Shown: positions 43,328 through 55,259 of the stretch, piece by piece | Numbering within the stretch: the stretch's first letter is position 1 | Layout of the letters: every line of letters starts with the position of its first letter | DNA from: Cunninghamia lanceolata | Lineage: Eukaryota > Streptophyta > Pinopsida > Cupressales > Cupressaceae | Direction of reading: 5' to 3' | NCBI GenBank assembly: GCA_027924645.1 | Contig: BSBN01001483.1 | Span: 434,001-498,000, forward strand | Length of the DNA: 64,000 bases | The notes under the pieces: generated by a model | The model's database searches: none | Seen by the model: only the letters and a program-made list of their open reading frames with translations | What the model was told of the DNA's origin: nothing | Position numbers and translations under genes: made by a program

Positions 43328-44916
43328 ATTTATCCTTTTCTAGATTTTGGAGGAAACTGTTTTAATCACTCTAGAAATGGAACAGAGGTTTCCTTCAAAA
43401 TTTCTTCTAAGTTTTTTATTTCAATTTTCTTATCCTTTTGCTATTCCTCAATGCTAGGTATCACTTCCTCCTCATCAGTGACTTCCTTAATAGGAGTGTT
43501 TACAGGAAGGTTTCAGGACCGAATTTGGATGTCATTAATTTCAACTACATTCAGGGTAGCTGTATTGGGATCAGTGTTATACACATGTTGTTGTGGTCTA
43601 TTATTTTTGGGATTTGGAACTGGATGAGTAGGCATTTGTGGTTGGTTTACCTGATCACTCAGATTTGGGTTTGTAGGTTGTGAGAATCCAGGAAGTAAGG
43701 CTTGAGGTTGATTTCTAAATCACCTCATTCCTTGGTTATATTGAGGTACACACTACTATTGATATTTCTATTGATTTGACCACTAGGGAGTAGCCCAAGA
43801 TTAATTTATCCAGTTTAAATGAGGCCATTCTGGTCCCCACTGGGGTGGAATTTGCATTTGAGGGAGTGAACCTCCCCAAGGTCCATTCTAAGAGGTTGTG
43901 CCCCAATTTGATGGGCCTCTTGGAGCATATTGGCTTGGAAGCTGGTTAAATCCATTGTTTGATTATTTCTAACCAATAAAATTTAACTCTTCCTCTTCTC
44001 CTGGTGCCTTTTTCAATCTATTTTTGATTTTAGGAAGTGGACTACACTCATTTGTGGAATAGTTTTTCTCACAGATCCTACATAACTTAGTTTAGTTTAA
44101 GAGACGTTCCCTAAGCAGATGTTTTTCTCTACAATGAGGACAATAGATAGCCAAGGGTTTAGTGTTCTTTTTACTAACTTGCATACCATCAAGGGTGGTA
44201 TTCAAATGAAGCAAGATGTTAGTTTTTAGATTTGCTAGTTCTTCCATTACTTGTGTGACATCACTAGTACCACCTTTTCCTTTCTTCAGTATTCTTTTAC
44301 CTACTCGAGTGTGGGAATAGTTTCTACTAACCTCCATGATTTCTGCAAAACTTTGTTTGTTAATATCTCCCTTTCCCATTAGGTATAAGGCTTCTCTAAT
44401 CTCATTGTCGATTGCCCTTAGGAAAATGGTTTTACTCAGGTCTTCGTCTAGATTATTGCCACATCTCCTATGGACAAATAGGAATCTATCCACATAATCT
44501 TCCAAATTTTCATCTTCCATTTGTTTCATTTGGAAGAGTTTATCTTTCCGATCCCTGACTCTACAATAATCTTGATATATATCAAGGAAGGTAGTTTCCA
44601 TTTGATCCCGTGTAGTTATGGAATCTACTATCAAGCCCATGAGCCATCGTAAAGATGATTCTTTTATATTTAAGGGGAAAAGTTTTAATTTTTGATTATT
44701 TGTGGCATAATCATAGGTTTGGTAAAGGGCCTTAAATTCAAATAGGAATTGGTCTGGGTCTTTTGAAGTTTTTCCTTAAAAAGTTGGTAGGAATGTAGGA
44801 GATATGTTTTTCATGGGAGGTTCATTCCTTTTAGGAGTTATGGAGATTAGATAAGAGAACATTTGATTATTAGCTAGTTCATCATGCTTACCATCTCCAA
44901 AGAGATTATCACCCAT
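43328..44916 (-). pseudogene. Gag of G
   Basis: ATG at 44914-44916 (MGDNLFGDGKHDELANNQMF) is followed by one TAA in the first 70 codons, then capsid residues (DPDQFLFEFKALYQTY; from 44640 an open 182 codons with DIYQDYCRVRDRKDKLFQMK and DENLEDYVDRFLFVHRRCG). A partial zinc-knuckle-like CPHCREKH follows near 44120. From 44091 down to 43328 the frame is Pro/Gln/Asn-rich with stops and ends in an acidic part (PIKEVTDEEEVIPSIEE) before the solo LTR. This is the typical composition of Athila-like gag C-termini. Confidence 0.75.
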
Positions 44917-45149
44917 TGTAAAAAGTGTTTCAGAGAAAATGGGAGATTCTGGTGATATAGGAGATACTTGATTGATCAGATGGTTTAGAAGTTATCCTAA
45001 ATTAGGTTCTAGAGGTGTACTAATTGTGGTTCACTTGATGAATCAACCTAAGGCATCCCTAGGCCTACTAATAACATAATGGATCTAGAATGTGCTCGTT
45101 CAAAAAGTCTTATCAACACCTTAACCTATAATGATTTGTAGATTATTTT

Positions 45150-45166
45150 CCCTGGCAACAACACCA
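45150..45166 (-). other. Primer binding site of G, Asp-tRNA type
   Basis: Minus strand TGGTGTTGTTGCCAGGG resembles the TGGCGCCGTTGCCGGGG site (Asp tRNA) typical of Athila-like elements, with C-to-T changes. It lies one base inside the LTR end at 45168. Confidence 0.75.
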
Positions 45167-45167
45167 A

Positions 45168-46440
45168 TGATGAGGTCATTGTAGTGGTTGTTAATTAATC
45201 ATCATTTAATTATCAATTTGGAGGTGTTTGGAGCAATCTGTGATAAGACTCTTTAGTGTGGGGGGTTGGAGTGGAATCTGAATTTGGTGGTTGGATGGTT
45301 TTGGGTGTATTGTGAAAGGTTCAGTCTATCTAGCTTGCTGGAATAAACACACATGTGGGAAATATAAAACTATTATAAATTACTTTTAAAAGAAACACAC
45401 ATGCTAATATAGAAATTATGCTATTTGCTTGGAAAGAAATGCTCATGCTTTGAAAGAAACACATGTGCTTGAAGGAAATGATTCATTGTGCTGAAATGAA
45501 ACTCAAAGGTAATTGCATCAATTGTCAAACTACAACAATGAAATACTCTGAATATAATAATGTTGTGCTGAATAACAAATCTCTTTTTAGTATTTTTAGA
45601 ATTTAAAAGACAAACCTATAGGTGACATTCTCTAAATAGTTGTACAGAAAAGGAAAACACATCATAAGATTAACATGCAAAGATGATAACGATGAACAAA
45701 AAGACACAACATAATAACATAAAGATGAAATATCAAGAGATGTCATCCAAGTTGGGGAAGTGGACCCTACTTTCCTAGCTAGAGATAATCCTCTTGAACT
45801 CAAACTATCTTCAAAAGAAATTCCCCTTTATTTGCATTCAAAACAACCACAAAATGGGCATGCATACATGAGTGAAAACAAGGAGTTTTCCTCCAACTGA
45901 AAAGCAATACAATCTGACTAAAACTAGAACTAACTAAGAGAGACTAACTAGCTCCTATTTATAGACTTGAGCATTATTGAAAGAAATAACTATCCAAAAT
46001 CCTAACTACAGTGAACTGGGATTTAAAGCAGTTGCTTTATTTATTACATTAGTAGTTCCTCTATGATTTATTTCAGATTAGAGATTTGTATCAATTTAAT
46101 CTTTAGTGGACTGAATGATCTCCTGGAATGGTGTAGCACTGATGGTTAGTTACTTTAGTTGGCATAGACACCAATTAACAACTACTTCAGTTCTCACTTA
46201 AATAAAGTGACATGTGGGCTTGGATCTTAGTAGGCTACTTTTATTGGGGTGTTGGTTGTATTTGCGTTGCTAGACTCTTAAGTAGCCCTAGGATTGGCTT
46301 TTAGTAGTCATCGACTCAAGGGGAGGATGGCTCTCTTGGTGTAGTGGCATCTAGAGCTGTCTAGGGTTTAAGCTCTTCACAAGAAAGGGGGCTTTAGAGG
46401 GGTCTAGAGACTACTAGGAGGTTCACCACTATAATCGTTA
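45168..46440 (-). repeat. Probable 5' LTR of G, outer end unresolved
   Basis: In minus orientation it should end at 45168 (gacctcatca next to the primer site). I could not fix its start, because no matching 3' LTR copy was found at the left end of G. The 46440 limit is only a guess. Contains no supported gene; small frame 45803-45603 (minus) is unassigned. Confidence 0.4.
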
Positions 46441-47149
46441 TGCAATCATACACAACTTATACCATAATTTCATAAGATATGCATTTGAAAATATAGTTCA
46501 AGTAATTTAGCCAAGAGATTTCATCAAAAGGAAATAAGGACTAAACAAATATATAATCCAACCAAAAGACACACACACACACATATGCTATAAAGTTATA
46601 TCAGAGTCTTTTAAAATAGAAAATATATAGAAATAGATGAGTCATATACTTGACTCATTAGATAGATGCTACCACTACAATAAAACTAATAAACATCTTA
46701 TGCAAATGTAAGCCTTATTCTTTCCAAACATGCAAGACTTTTACATACTCTAACAACACCATTGTTATAGAAAGTCTACAGATTTCTTACTTCACTAGAT
46801 TAGAAGGGTAGCAACACTCAAAAAGTGATTCAGACTCATAAATAAATAATAGTCCCAATAAATTTCATTAAGTTGTAGTTGTATCTAAATAAAGGAGCAT
46901 ACCATTTACATTTTATATTTGCAAAGTGATTATAGTTGATTTAAATGTTAATGTGGATGTGAGAAGTTGTGTCGAAAAGGGTTTTGAATTTTTCCACTTC
47001 ATAAACATCTAACTAACATAGAGATATGATTCCCATTCCTTGTCTCAATTCCCGCTCTAACTCCCCCTTAAAGAGATAATCCTTCCCCAAGAAGAGAGTC
47101 TAAGAACCTAATACAGTAATTAAATTGCCAATAGTTGAAGCTTTCACTA
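46441..47149. other. Unassigned AT-rich stretch
   Basis: Nothing recognisable apart from a short (AC)n run at about 46570-46584. Confidence 0.4.
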
Positions 47150-47610
47150 GTATAGAAACAATAATATATGATTTAAAAAATACTAAAAACTACTTATAAA
47201 TGACTAATCATGGTCACGTGACCATTAGTAGTTTATTGCCAGTCATTTATAATGCGACCAAATTGATGACTAAACCATTTTTAGTCATTTATTGGTTGTT
47301 TTGATTGATCCATTTGGCAGTATATTTAGTCGTTAATTTGGTAGTATATTTTGTAGTATAATTAGTCATTGATTGTTGTTAACTAGTCATTTGTTTAGTC
47401 ATGGTAGTCATTTATTTAGTCATTGTAATAATTAATTGCCGTCAATTGGTAGTATATTTAGTCATTTTTATTCACTGATTTCCATCCATTGGTAGTATAT
47501 TTAGTCATTTGTATCAACTAATTTCTATCAATTGGAAGTGTATTTAGTCAATTTAATTATTAATTGATGTCAATTAGTAGTATATTTAGTCATTTTAATT
47601 GACTGATATT
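47150..47610 (+). repeat. Possible CACTA-like end with G-box palindrome and 43-bp repeats
   Basis: It begins cactagtatagaaac, reminiscent of CACTA transposon termini, followed by a perfect 16-bp palindrome atggtcacgtgaccat (47210-47225) centred on CACGTG. From about 47300 there are degenerate, then from 47442 regular copies (four, period about 43 bp) of a unit with attggtagtatatttagtcat. Sub-terminal repeats like these are usual in CACTA elements. No second terminus or transposase was found, so the class is tentative. Confidence 0.4.
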
Positions 47611-49000
<1,390 letters not shown>

Positions 49001-49005
49001 ATTTC
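49001..49005 (+). repeat. Target site duplication ATTTC (left copy) of C1
   Basis: ATTTC at 49001-49005 and 55187-55191 flanks the C1 LTRs exactly. Confidence 0.92.
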
Positions 49006-50368
49006 TATTACAAATATGTGCCTAATCGGTGTTGTCATTGATGTCAAGATATCTTCTTGTCATTGGTGTCAACTATATCCTATTTTGTTGCCTGTTTAGA
49101 AGACTAAAATGTTGAGGATATTGAGAAAATTAATGAAGACCAATGTATACTGACCATATGGCTGTGTAGAGGATTGTCTAAAGTAGCTCCAGTTAAGATT
49201 TGAGAGGTCCGCATAAAGATTTGAAGAAGTTATGGACATATGAGTAGAACTAGGTTTTGCAGTGTTCAGAAGAGATAGAGTGACAGGAAATTGGTCCAGA
49301 TTGCTCTGCAAATGAAACACTATGATCTACGGAACTAGAGAGATGTTTGGGAAGTTAGTGTGTGTCATCAAATCAAGTGGTTCATGGTTTGGAGGTCCGC
49401 AAGCAATCTTTCTAGTGTGACAGTCATGGCAGATAGTGTTCTTAAGGTACCAGATGAAGATGCAAGTGATTCTATTGATTTGGGGTAGTGTGGATGTTAT
49501 TACTGAATTCAATGTACTTGTGGAGGTCTCTAGATCGTGTTCCTCCTATGTTGGAGCTCTACATTGAAGATTGAGCTCGTTGTTCAAGATTTCTTCCTTG
49601 GTGTTGTTGTTCTTCCTAGTCGTGGCTGATCGAATGATTCAAGCATGTTATGGATGATCTAAGAGCATTTCTATGGAGTGTGGCGAGTTGTTTAGGGAAG
49701 ATTTGAGTCCTAGTTATGTTTGGCTGATAGCTTAGTGATTCACATTAAGTCATATGCTTGTAGTGCTAACCTTAATGTTTATTCCAAGGTTGATGAAGCA
49801 TATAAAGGCATGTAGTTGAGTTGTTGAAAATCATCCTTGTGTGAAATTGATAAAATTCTAAGAAAGGATCAGTGGCAGAGTAGAGAAGAGGAGTAGAAGA
49901 ACAAGAAGAGTAAAGGATGAAGAGATAGTGAAGAAGTGTTTCAGGGCAGAGCAGAAGTTTTTATGAGCCTTCAAAGAGACTGAACTAGGCATGATGAAGA
50001 TGTTATTTCTTCGTTAATTCTTTCTATACTAAACATAAATTCCTATAGGTAGTGAGCCTCTTTGAGAAGTGAGCTCTAGGCAGTGCACCCGAAGGCAAGT
50101 GCCTTCCCATTTATTTCAAGTACTTTTAATAGGGTACAAATCTTGTGGGTTAACCCCCACCGTGGTTTTCCCTTAACCATGTTTCCACATTAAAAATCTT
50201 GGTGTCAAGTGCGTTCATTTTGTTTTTGCTCATGTTGTTGATTCATGCTTTAATGTTTACATCATTAATCTGTTTGTAAGTTGTGAAAGACGATTAAAAT
50301 TAGAAAAGGTTAAATTTGTGGAACAATTGATTCACCCCCCCTCGCAATTGTTCGGCCTAATTCCAACA
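49006..50368 (+). repeat. 5' LTR of C1
   Basis: 1363 bp. It starts TATTACAAATATG (3' copy TGTTGCAAATATG, so two G-to-A changes at the very end) and ends TTCCAACA. TATAAAG box at 49801-49807. AGTGAGCC-type motifs lie near 50047-50090. Confidence 0.9.
49801..49807 (+). promoter_or_regulatory. TATA box of C1 5' LTR
   Basis: TATAAAG, matched in the 3' LTR at 54613-54619. Confidence 0.55.
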
Positions 50369-50369
50369 A

Positions 50370-50382
50370 TTGGTATCAGTGT
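50370..50382 (+). other. Primer binding site of C1, initiator-Met type
   Basis: TTGGTATCAGTGT follows the LTR end; the expected core is TGGTATCAGAGC, so two positions have decayed. Confidence 0.8.
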
Positions 50383-50412
50383 CAATTCCTCTAAAAGAAG
50401 CTTGACTACTTG

Positions 50413-51480
50413 ATGAGATCCAAGATGTTGACTTACAAGAAGGAAAGTTTGAGATTTGATGGAACAAATTACTTGCTTTGGAAAGTGCGCATGTAGTGTC
50501 ATTTGGAATGTATGGATGATGTCTTTTGGTTGATAACTAAGAATGAGTATAATATTTTGAAGAATGGTCCTACAAATCTAGACGAACTCAAGGAAGTTGA
50601 ATACAATATTTGAGGTAAAGAAGCATTGTTGAGTGCCCTGAATGATACAGAAATGACAAATGTCCTGGAATTCAAAACTTCTCATGAAATCTGGAATAAG
50701 TTGGAAACTCTGTATGAAGGTGATAAACATGTCAAATGTGCCAAGCTATAGAGCCTGAAAGGTAAATATGAAAGGTTGGTGATGAGTGAAGATGAAAACA
50801 TTAATTCCTATATGGAGAAGGTAAATGAACTTGTGACCAGTATCAGGAGTGCTAGTCGAGTATTGGATGAATCAAAGATTGTTGCCAAAGTGCTCAGATC
50901 CTTACCTTCGGCATACAAGCATAAAGCAATTGTCATTGAATAGATCAGGACTGTGACAACTGTTACAAGGGATCAGTTGGTTGGTAAGCTTTCAGCATTT
51001 GAAATGAGTGAGTTTGGTGATTCTCTTCCTAAGTCTGAATCTGCATTTAAAGATAGTATTCATGGAAAATAAAGATATGATCCAGGTGAAAGCTCTTCAA
51101 GAAGATCAAATAGATTCAACAAGATAAGGAAGGATCTTGAAGATGATGAAACTGTGTTCGATGAACTTGAAGCCCTTTTTGCCAAAAGATTGCTAAGAGG
51201 ACCCAGTAAGTATGAAGGAAAGTTGCCATTCAAATTTTTTGCTTGTAATAAGATTGGTCATTTTGCCTCAAGGTATCTAGAGAGGGGTTCAAAGACAAAC
51301 TCTAATAGACCTAGAGTTCAGAAGAAATGCTACTATGTCCAAGAAGCTGGTGAAGGAGTCACAGATGATAAATTTGATCATGGAGGATCCACTAAAAATG
51401 ATTGGGTACATTCATTGCTATCAAAGAAGAAGATCTGGTGCCTACTGAATTTGCTAGCTGTGCAAATGTGGAAAGTGCCT
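50413..51480 (+). pseudogene. Gag of C1
   Basis: ATG at 50413 (MRSKMLTYKKESLRFDGTNY) starts the copia gag (DUF4219/UBN2 type): LLWKVRM, then LLSALNDTEMTNVLEF, IWNKLETLYEGDKHVK, RLVMSEDENINSYMEKVNEL and SLPSAYKHKA. At least five stops (TAG after VRM, TGA in EVEYNI, TAG after CAKL, TAG after IVIE, TAA after IHGK). The zinc knuckle near 51230-51280 has lost its first and last Cys (FFACNKIGHFASRY). Packaging function is therefore gone. Confidence 0.82.
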
Positions 51481-52822
51481 TGGCTACTCAGGTTGTAGAA
51501 AAAGATGAATGGGTAATTGACAATGGATGTTCTCATCATATGACTGGTGATAAAAGTAAGTTTGTAAGGTTTGAAAAATATGAAGGTGGAATTGTGAAAT
51601 TTGGAGACAACTCATCTGGTAGAATCCATGGCAGAGGATCCATCTCTTTTGATGGTAAGAATAACACTAATGATGTTCTGTATGTGGAAGGATTGAAGCA
51701 TAATGTTCTTAGTGTTGGACTGTTGGTTGACAAGGGTTATGATCTCTTATTCAAGGATGGAAAATGTAGAATCTTGGAAAGCTCCGAAACTAAAATTTCA
51801 TCCAGTACTTAGACTAGAGGTAACATCTTTCATTTAAGTAGTTCTAAGAGAATTTGTTTGATTGCTCAGATTGATCAGAGTTGGTTATGGCATAGGAGAA
51901 TGTGTCATGTGAATTTTGATAACATTGTCAAGATAAGTTCTACTAAGCTGTGAGAGATTTTCCAAAACTTGTGAAACCTGCTAATAGCATGTGTAGAGAA
52001 TGTCAATTGGGTAAACATAACAAAACTTCATTCAAGAGAAAAGAAAAATTTTCAAGTGGACAACTGTAACTTGTGCATACTGATCTATGTGGTCCCGCTA
52101 GAATTAGGAGTGTGTAAGGAGATAGATATTTTATGTTGTTGATTGATGATTACTCCTGGATGATGTGGGTAACCTTCTTGAAAGAAAAATTAAAATCTCT
52201 TGACAAGTTTGAGGTGTTCAAGGTTATGGTGGAAAATGAGATTGGTGAGAAAATAAAGTGTTTGAGATCTGACAGAGGTGGAGAGTTTACCTCTGGTGAG
52301 TTTGATTCATTCTGTGAAAAGCATGGAATAAAAAGATAGTTATCTGCTTCTAGGACTCCTCAGCAGAATGGAGTTGTGGAAAGAAAGAACTAGACCATTC
52401 AAGAAGCTACTAGGACCATGCTGATGGAAGCAAATGTTCCTCAAGTCTATTGGAGAGAAGCTATGAGTACTGTTGTCTACACTCTTAACTGGGTGTAAAT
52501 CAAAGGCAATTCTGGTAAGACCCCTTATGAACTATGGTTTGGCCATCCTCCTACTGTGAAATATTTCAAAGTTTTTGGTAGTAAATGCTATATCAAAAGA
52601 GATGAGGATCTAGGGAAGTTTGATACAAGAAGTGATGAAGGAATATTTCTGGGTTACTCTACTCAAAGCAAGGCATACCGATGCTTTAACAAGAGATTGA
52701 AAAAGATTGTTGAAAGTGCTAATGTTAGAGTTGATGAGAGCAAAGAAGGACATTCTAGGTATTACGGATATGATTTAGATGATCAAGTTAAAATTCAAAG
52801 TCAAGGAAGACAAGTTCAAACC
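51402..52822 (+). pseudogene. Protease and integrase of C1
   Basis: The protease motif WVIDNGCSHHMTGDKSKF (copia D-x-G type, here D-N-G) lies near 51510, in an open 136-codon frame to 51812. The gag-pre-integrase zinc region follows (HRRMCHVNFDNIVKISS ... CRECQLGK, 51890-52020). The integrase core has LIDDYSWMMWVTFLKEKLKS and CLRSDRGGEFTSGEF (52133-52339) and NGVVERKN near 52370. The conserved C-terminal block FKVFGSKCYIKRDEDLGKFD (52556-52825) precedes the deletion. Interrupted by several TAG/TGA codons and shifts. Confidence 0.82.
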
Positions 52823-52849
52823 TAGACTTAGATCCAGATTGATCTGGAA

Positions 52850-53485
52850 AATCTAGTGACTCAAGAGTATAGTGTAGTTGGACTTGTTGCTAGATTTCAA
52901 GCTGATCCTAGAAAATCCCATGTTGTAGTAGTCAAAAGAATTTTTAGATATCTCAAAGGGACACTTGATTATGGCTTATGGTATCCAAAGGATAATAACT
53001 TCACTCTTCATGCATACACAGATGCTAATTGGGCAGGAGATGTGGATGATAGGAAAAGTACTAGTGGTGGTGCATTCTTCTTGGGAAGGAGATTGGTTTC
53101 TTGGATGAGCAAAAAGCAAGAGGCAATATCTCTGTCTACTGCAGAGGTAGAGTATATAGCAACAACAAACAATTGTACTCAAGTTCTGTGGATGAAGCAA
53201 ATGTTGAAAGACATCAGAATTGTGTTTGAGGAGCCCGTTACAATCTTCTGTGATAATTCAAGTGTAATAAGCATCTCAAAGAATCCAGTGTTGCATTCAA
53301 AGACAAAGCACATATAAATCAAGTTTCACTTCTTGAGAGAGAAAGTTAATGAGAATAAAGTCAGATTGGAGTTTGTTTCTTCAAAGAACTAGATTGTGGA
53401 TATTTTCACTAAGCCTCTACCCAAGGATACTTTTGAGTATCTCAGAGAGAAGTTAGGGGTTATTACCCCTTCTGATCAGAACTAA
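52850..53485 (+). pseudogene. RNase H of C1
   Basis: Open from 52856 to 53317 (153 codons): VVVKRIFRYLKGTLDYGLWY, AYTDANWAGDVDDRKSTSGG, FLGRRLVSWMSKKQEAISLS, TAEVEYIATTNNCTQVLWMK and IFCDNSSVISISKNPVLHSK retain the D, E and D of a copia RNase H. After a TAA the reading continues to FTKPLPKDTFEYLREKLGVI and stops at 53485. Directly preceded by the RT deletion junction. Confidence 0.82.
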
Positions 53486-53817
53486 GATGCACTAGGGTGC
53501 ATCAGTTTGGTGGAATTCACAGTCATATCTTGTGATCCAGATTGATATTAAGGAGGTACTACTCAGGGGGAGTAGTTAGTATGTATTTTGGAGATCAGTC
53601 TAAAACAAAAAGAGGGAGAAAAGATTGCAAATATGTGCCCTTTGCCATTGATGTCAAAGGGGGAGAGAAGTCATGTGAAAAACTAGTTGTTGATGAAAGG
53701 GGGAGCAATGAAGAAAGTAGTTGCAAAAGTGATAAGAAAAAGGGGGAGAAGTTCTTGTCTTGATGGATGAATCAATTTTTCACATCATATGTTGCCATCA
53801 ATGACAAAGGGGGAGAT
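53486..53817 (+). other. Polypurine-rich spacer and PPT of C1
   Basis: The spacer between RNase H and the 3' LTR holds five or six GGGGGAG runs (near 53565, 53655, 53698, 53740 and 53808). The last, AAAGGGGGAGA (53806-53816), abuts the LTR and is the functional polypurine tract by position. A 73-codon frame (53542-53763) is a by-product of this composition. Confidence 0.75.
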
Positions 53818-55186
53818 TGTTGCAAATATGTGCCTAGTCGGTGTTGTCATTGATGTCAACATATCTTGTTGTCATTGGTGTCAGGTGTATCCTATTTTGT
53901 TGCCTGTTTAGAAGATTGAAATGTTGAGGATATTGAGAAAATTAATGAAGATCAATGTATGTGGACCATATGGCTATGTAGAAGATTGTCTGAGGTAGCT
54001 CTAGTTAATATTTGAGAGGTCTGTATAACAATTTGAAGAAGTTATGGCCATCTGAGTAGAACCAGGTTTTGCAGTGTTCAGAAGGGATAGAGTGACAGGA
54101 AATTGGTCTGGATTTCTCTGCAAATGAAACACTATGATCTACAGATCTAGAGACATGTTTGGGAAGTCAGTGTGTGTCATCAACTCAAGTGGTTCATGAT
54201 TTGGAAGTCCACAAGCAATATTTCTAGTGTGACAGTCATGGCAGACAATGTTCTTAAGGTATCGGATGAAGATGCAAGTGATTCTTTTGATTTAGAGTAG
54301 TGCAGATGTTATTGCTGAATTCAATGTGCTTGTGGAGGTCTTTGGATTGTGTTCCTACTGTGTTGGAGGTCCGCATTGAAGATTGAGCTTGTTGTTGAAG
54401 ATTTCTTCCTTGGTGTTGTTGTTCTTCCCAGTCTTGGCCAACTGGATGATTCAAGCATGTTCCGGATGATCTAGGAGTAATTTTATGGAGTGTGGCGAGT
54501 TGTTCAAGGAAGATTTGAGTCCCAGTTATGTTTAGCCAACATCTTCGTGATTCACATTAAGTCAGATGCTTGTAGTGCTGACCTTGATGTTTATTCCAAG
54601 GATGATGAAGCATATAAAGGCATGTAGTTGAGTTGTTGAAAATCATCCTTCTGCGAAATTGATAAAATTCTAAGAAAGGATCAGTGGCAGAGCAAAGAAG
54701 AGGAGGAGCAGAAGAACAAGAACAGTAAAGGATGAAGAGATAGTGAAGAAGTGTTTTGGGTAGAGAAGAAGTTTTTATGAGCCTTCAAAGAGACTGAACC
54801 AGGCATGATGAAGATGCTATTTCTTAGTTAATTCTCTCTATACTAAACATAAATTCCTGTAGGCAGTGAGCCTCTTTGAGTAGTGAGCTCTAGGCAGTGC
54901 GCCCGAAGGTAAGTGCCTTCCCATTTCTTTCAAGTCTTTTAATAGGGTACGAATCTTGTGGGTTAACCCCCACCATGGTTTTCCCTTAACCAGGTTTCCA
55001 TGTTAAAAATCTTAGTGTCAAGTGTGTTCATTTTGTTTCTGCTCATGTGTTGTTGATTCATGCTTTAATGTTTACATCATTAATCTGTTTGTAAGTTGTG
55101 AAAGAAGATTAAAATTAGAAAAGGTTAAATTTTTGGAACAACTAATTCACCCCTCCCCCTCTTAGTTGTTCGGCCTAATTCCAACA
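53818..55186 (+). repeat. 3' LTR of C1
   Basis: 1369 bp. It starts TGTTGCAAATATG and ends TTCCAACA, followed by ATTTC. TATA box at 54613-54619. Differs from the 5' LTR by scattered, mostly transition changes. Confidence 0.92.
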
Positions 55187-55259
55187 ATTTCACTATCCAA
55201 ACAACCATCAATCTATTTACTATATATAATTTCCTAGAATTCAAAATTTGAATGTAATG

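Larger units (their letters stand above)
8108..45167 (-). mobile_element. Athila-like gypsy element G, broken by nested insertions
   Basis: Minus-strand remnants belong to one old element: PBS (45150-45166), gag (44916-43328), protease (41693-41349), RT/RNase H (40883-39560), integrase (39240-38437, continuing at 10852-10780 and 9700-9442) and an env-position ORF (8658-8108). The integrase frame continues exactly across the T- insertion: the residues before the GAATT duplication at 38436 join those after 10853 to give a continuous ELIQQ..KEWHDKHIIS run. It also continues across the 9701-10774 unit. An Asp-type primer site and the YMDDF and GLCN..TTFQR RT motifs suggest the Athila lineage. A matching 3' LTR was not found, because the left end is lost or unrecognisable. 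Confidence 0.7.
49006..55186 (+). mobile_element. Copia element C1, reverse transcriptase deleted
   Basis: 6181 bp with LTRs 49006-50368 and 53818-55186, target duplication ATTTC, an initiator-Met-type primer site (50370 on), a polypurine tract (53806-53816), and gag, protease, integrase and RNase H remnants in copia order. The RT domain is missing: after the post-integrase linker the sequence jumps at about 52823-52860 straight to the VARFQADP..RYLKG part of the RNase H region. Many TAG/TGA codons interrupt the frames. LTRs differ at about 8 of the first 110 bases by eye, so this is an old insertion. Confidence 0.9.

Noticed and set aside
53542..53763. 73-codon frame between RNase H and 3' LTR of C1
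   Set aside because: Driven by repeated GGGGGAG runs; no similarity and no counterpart needed for copia elements.
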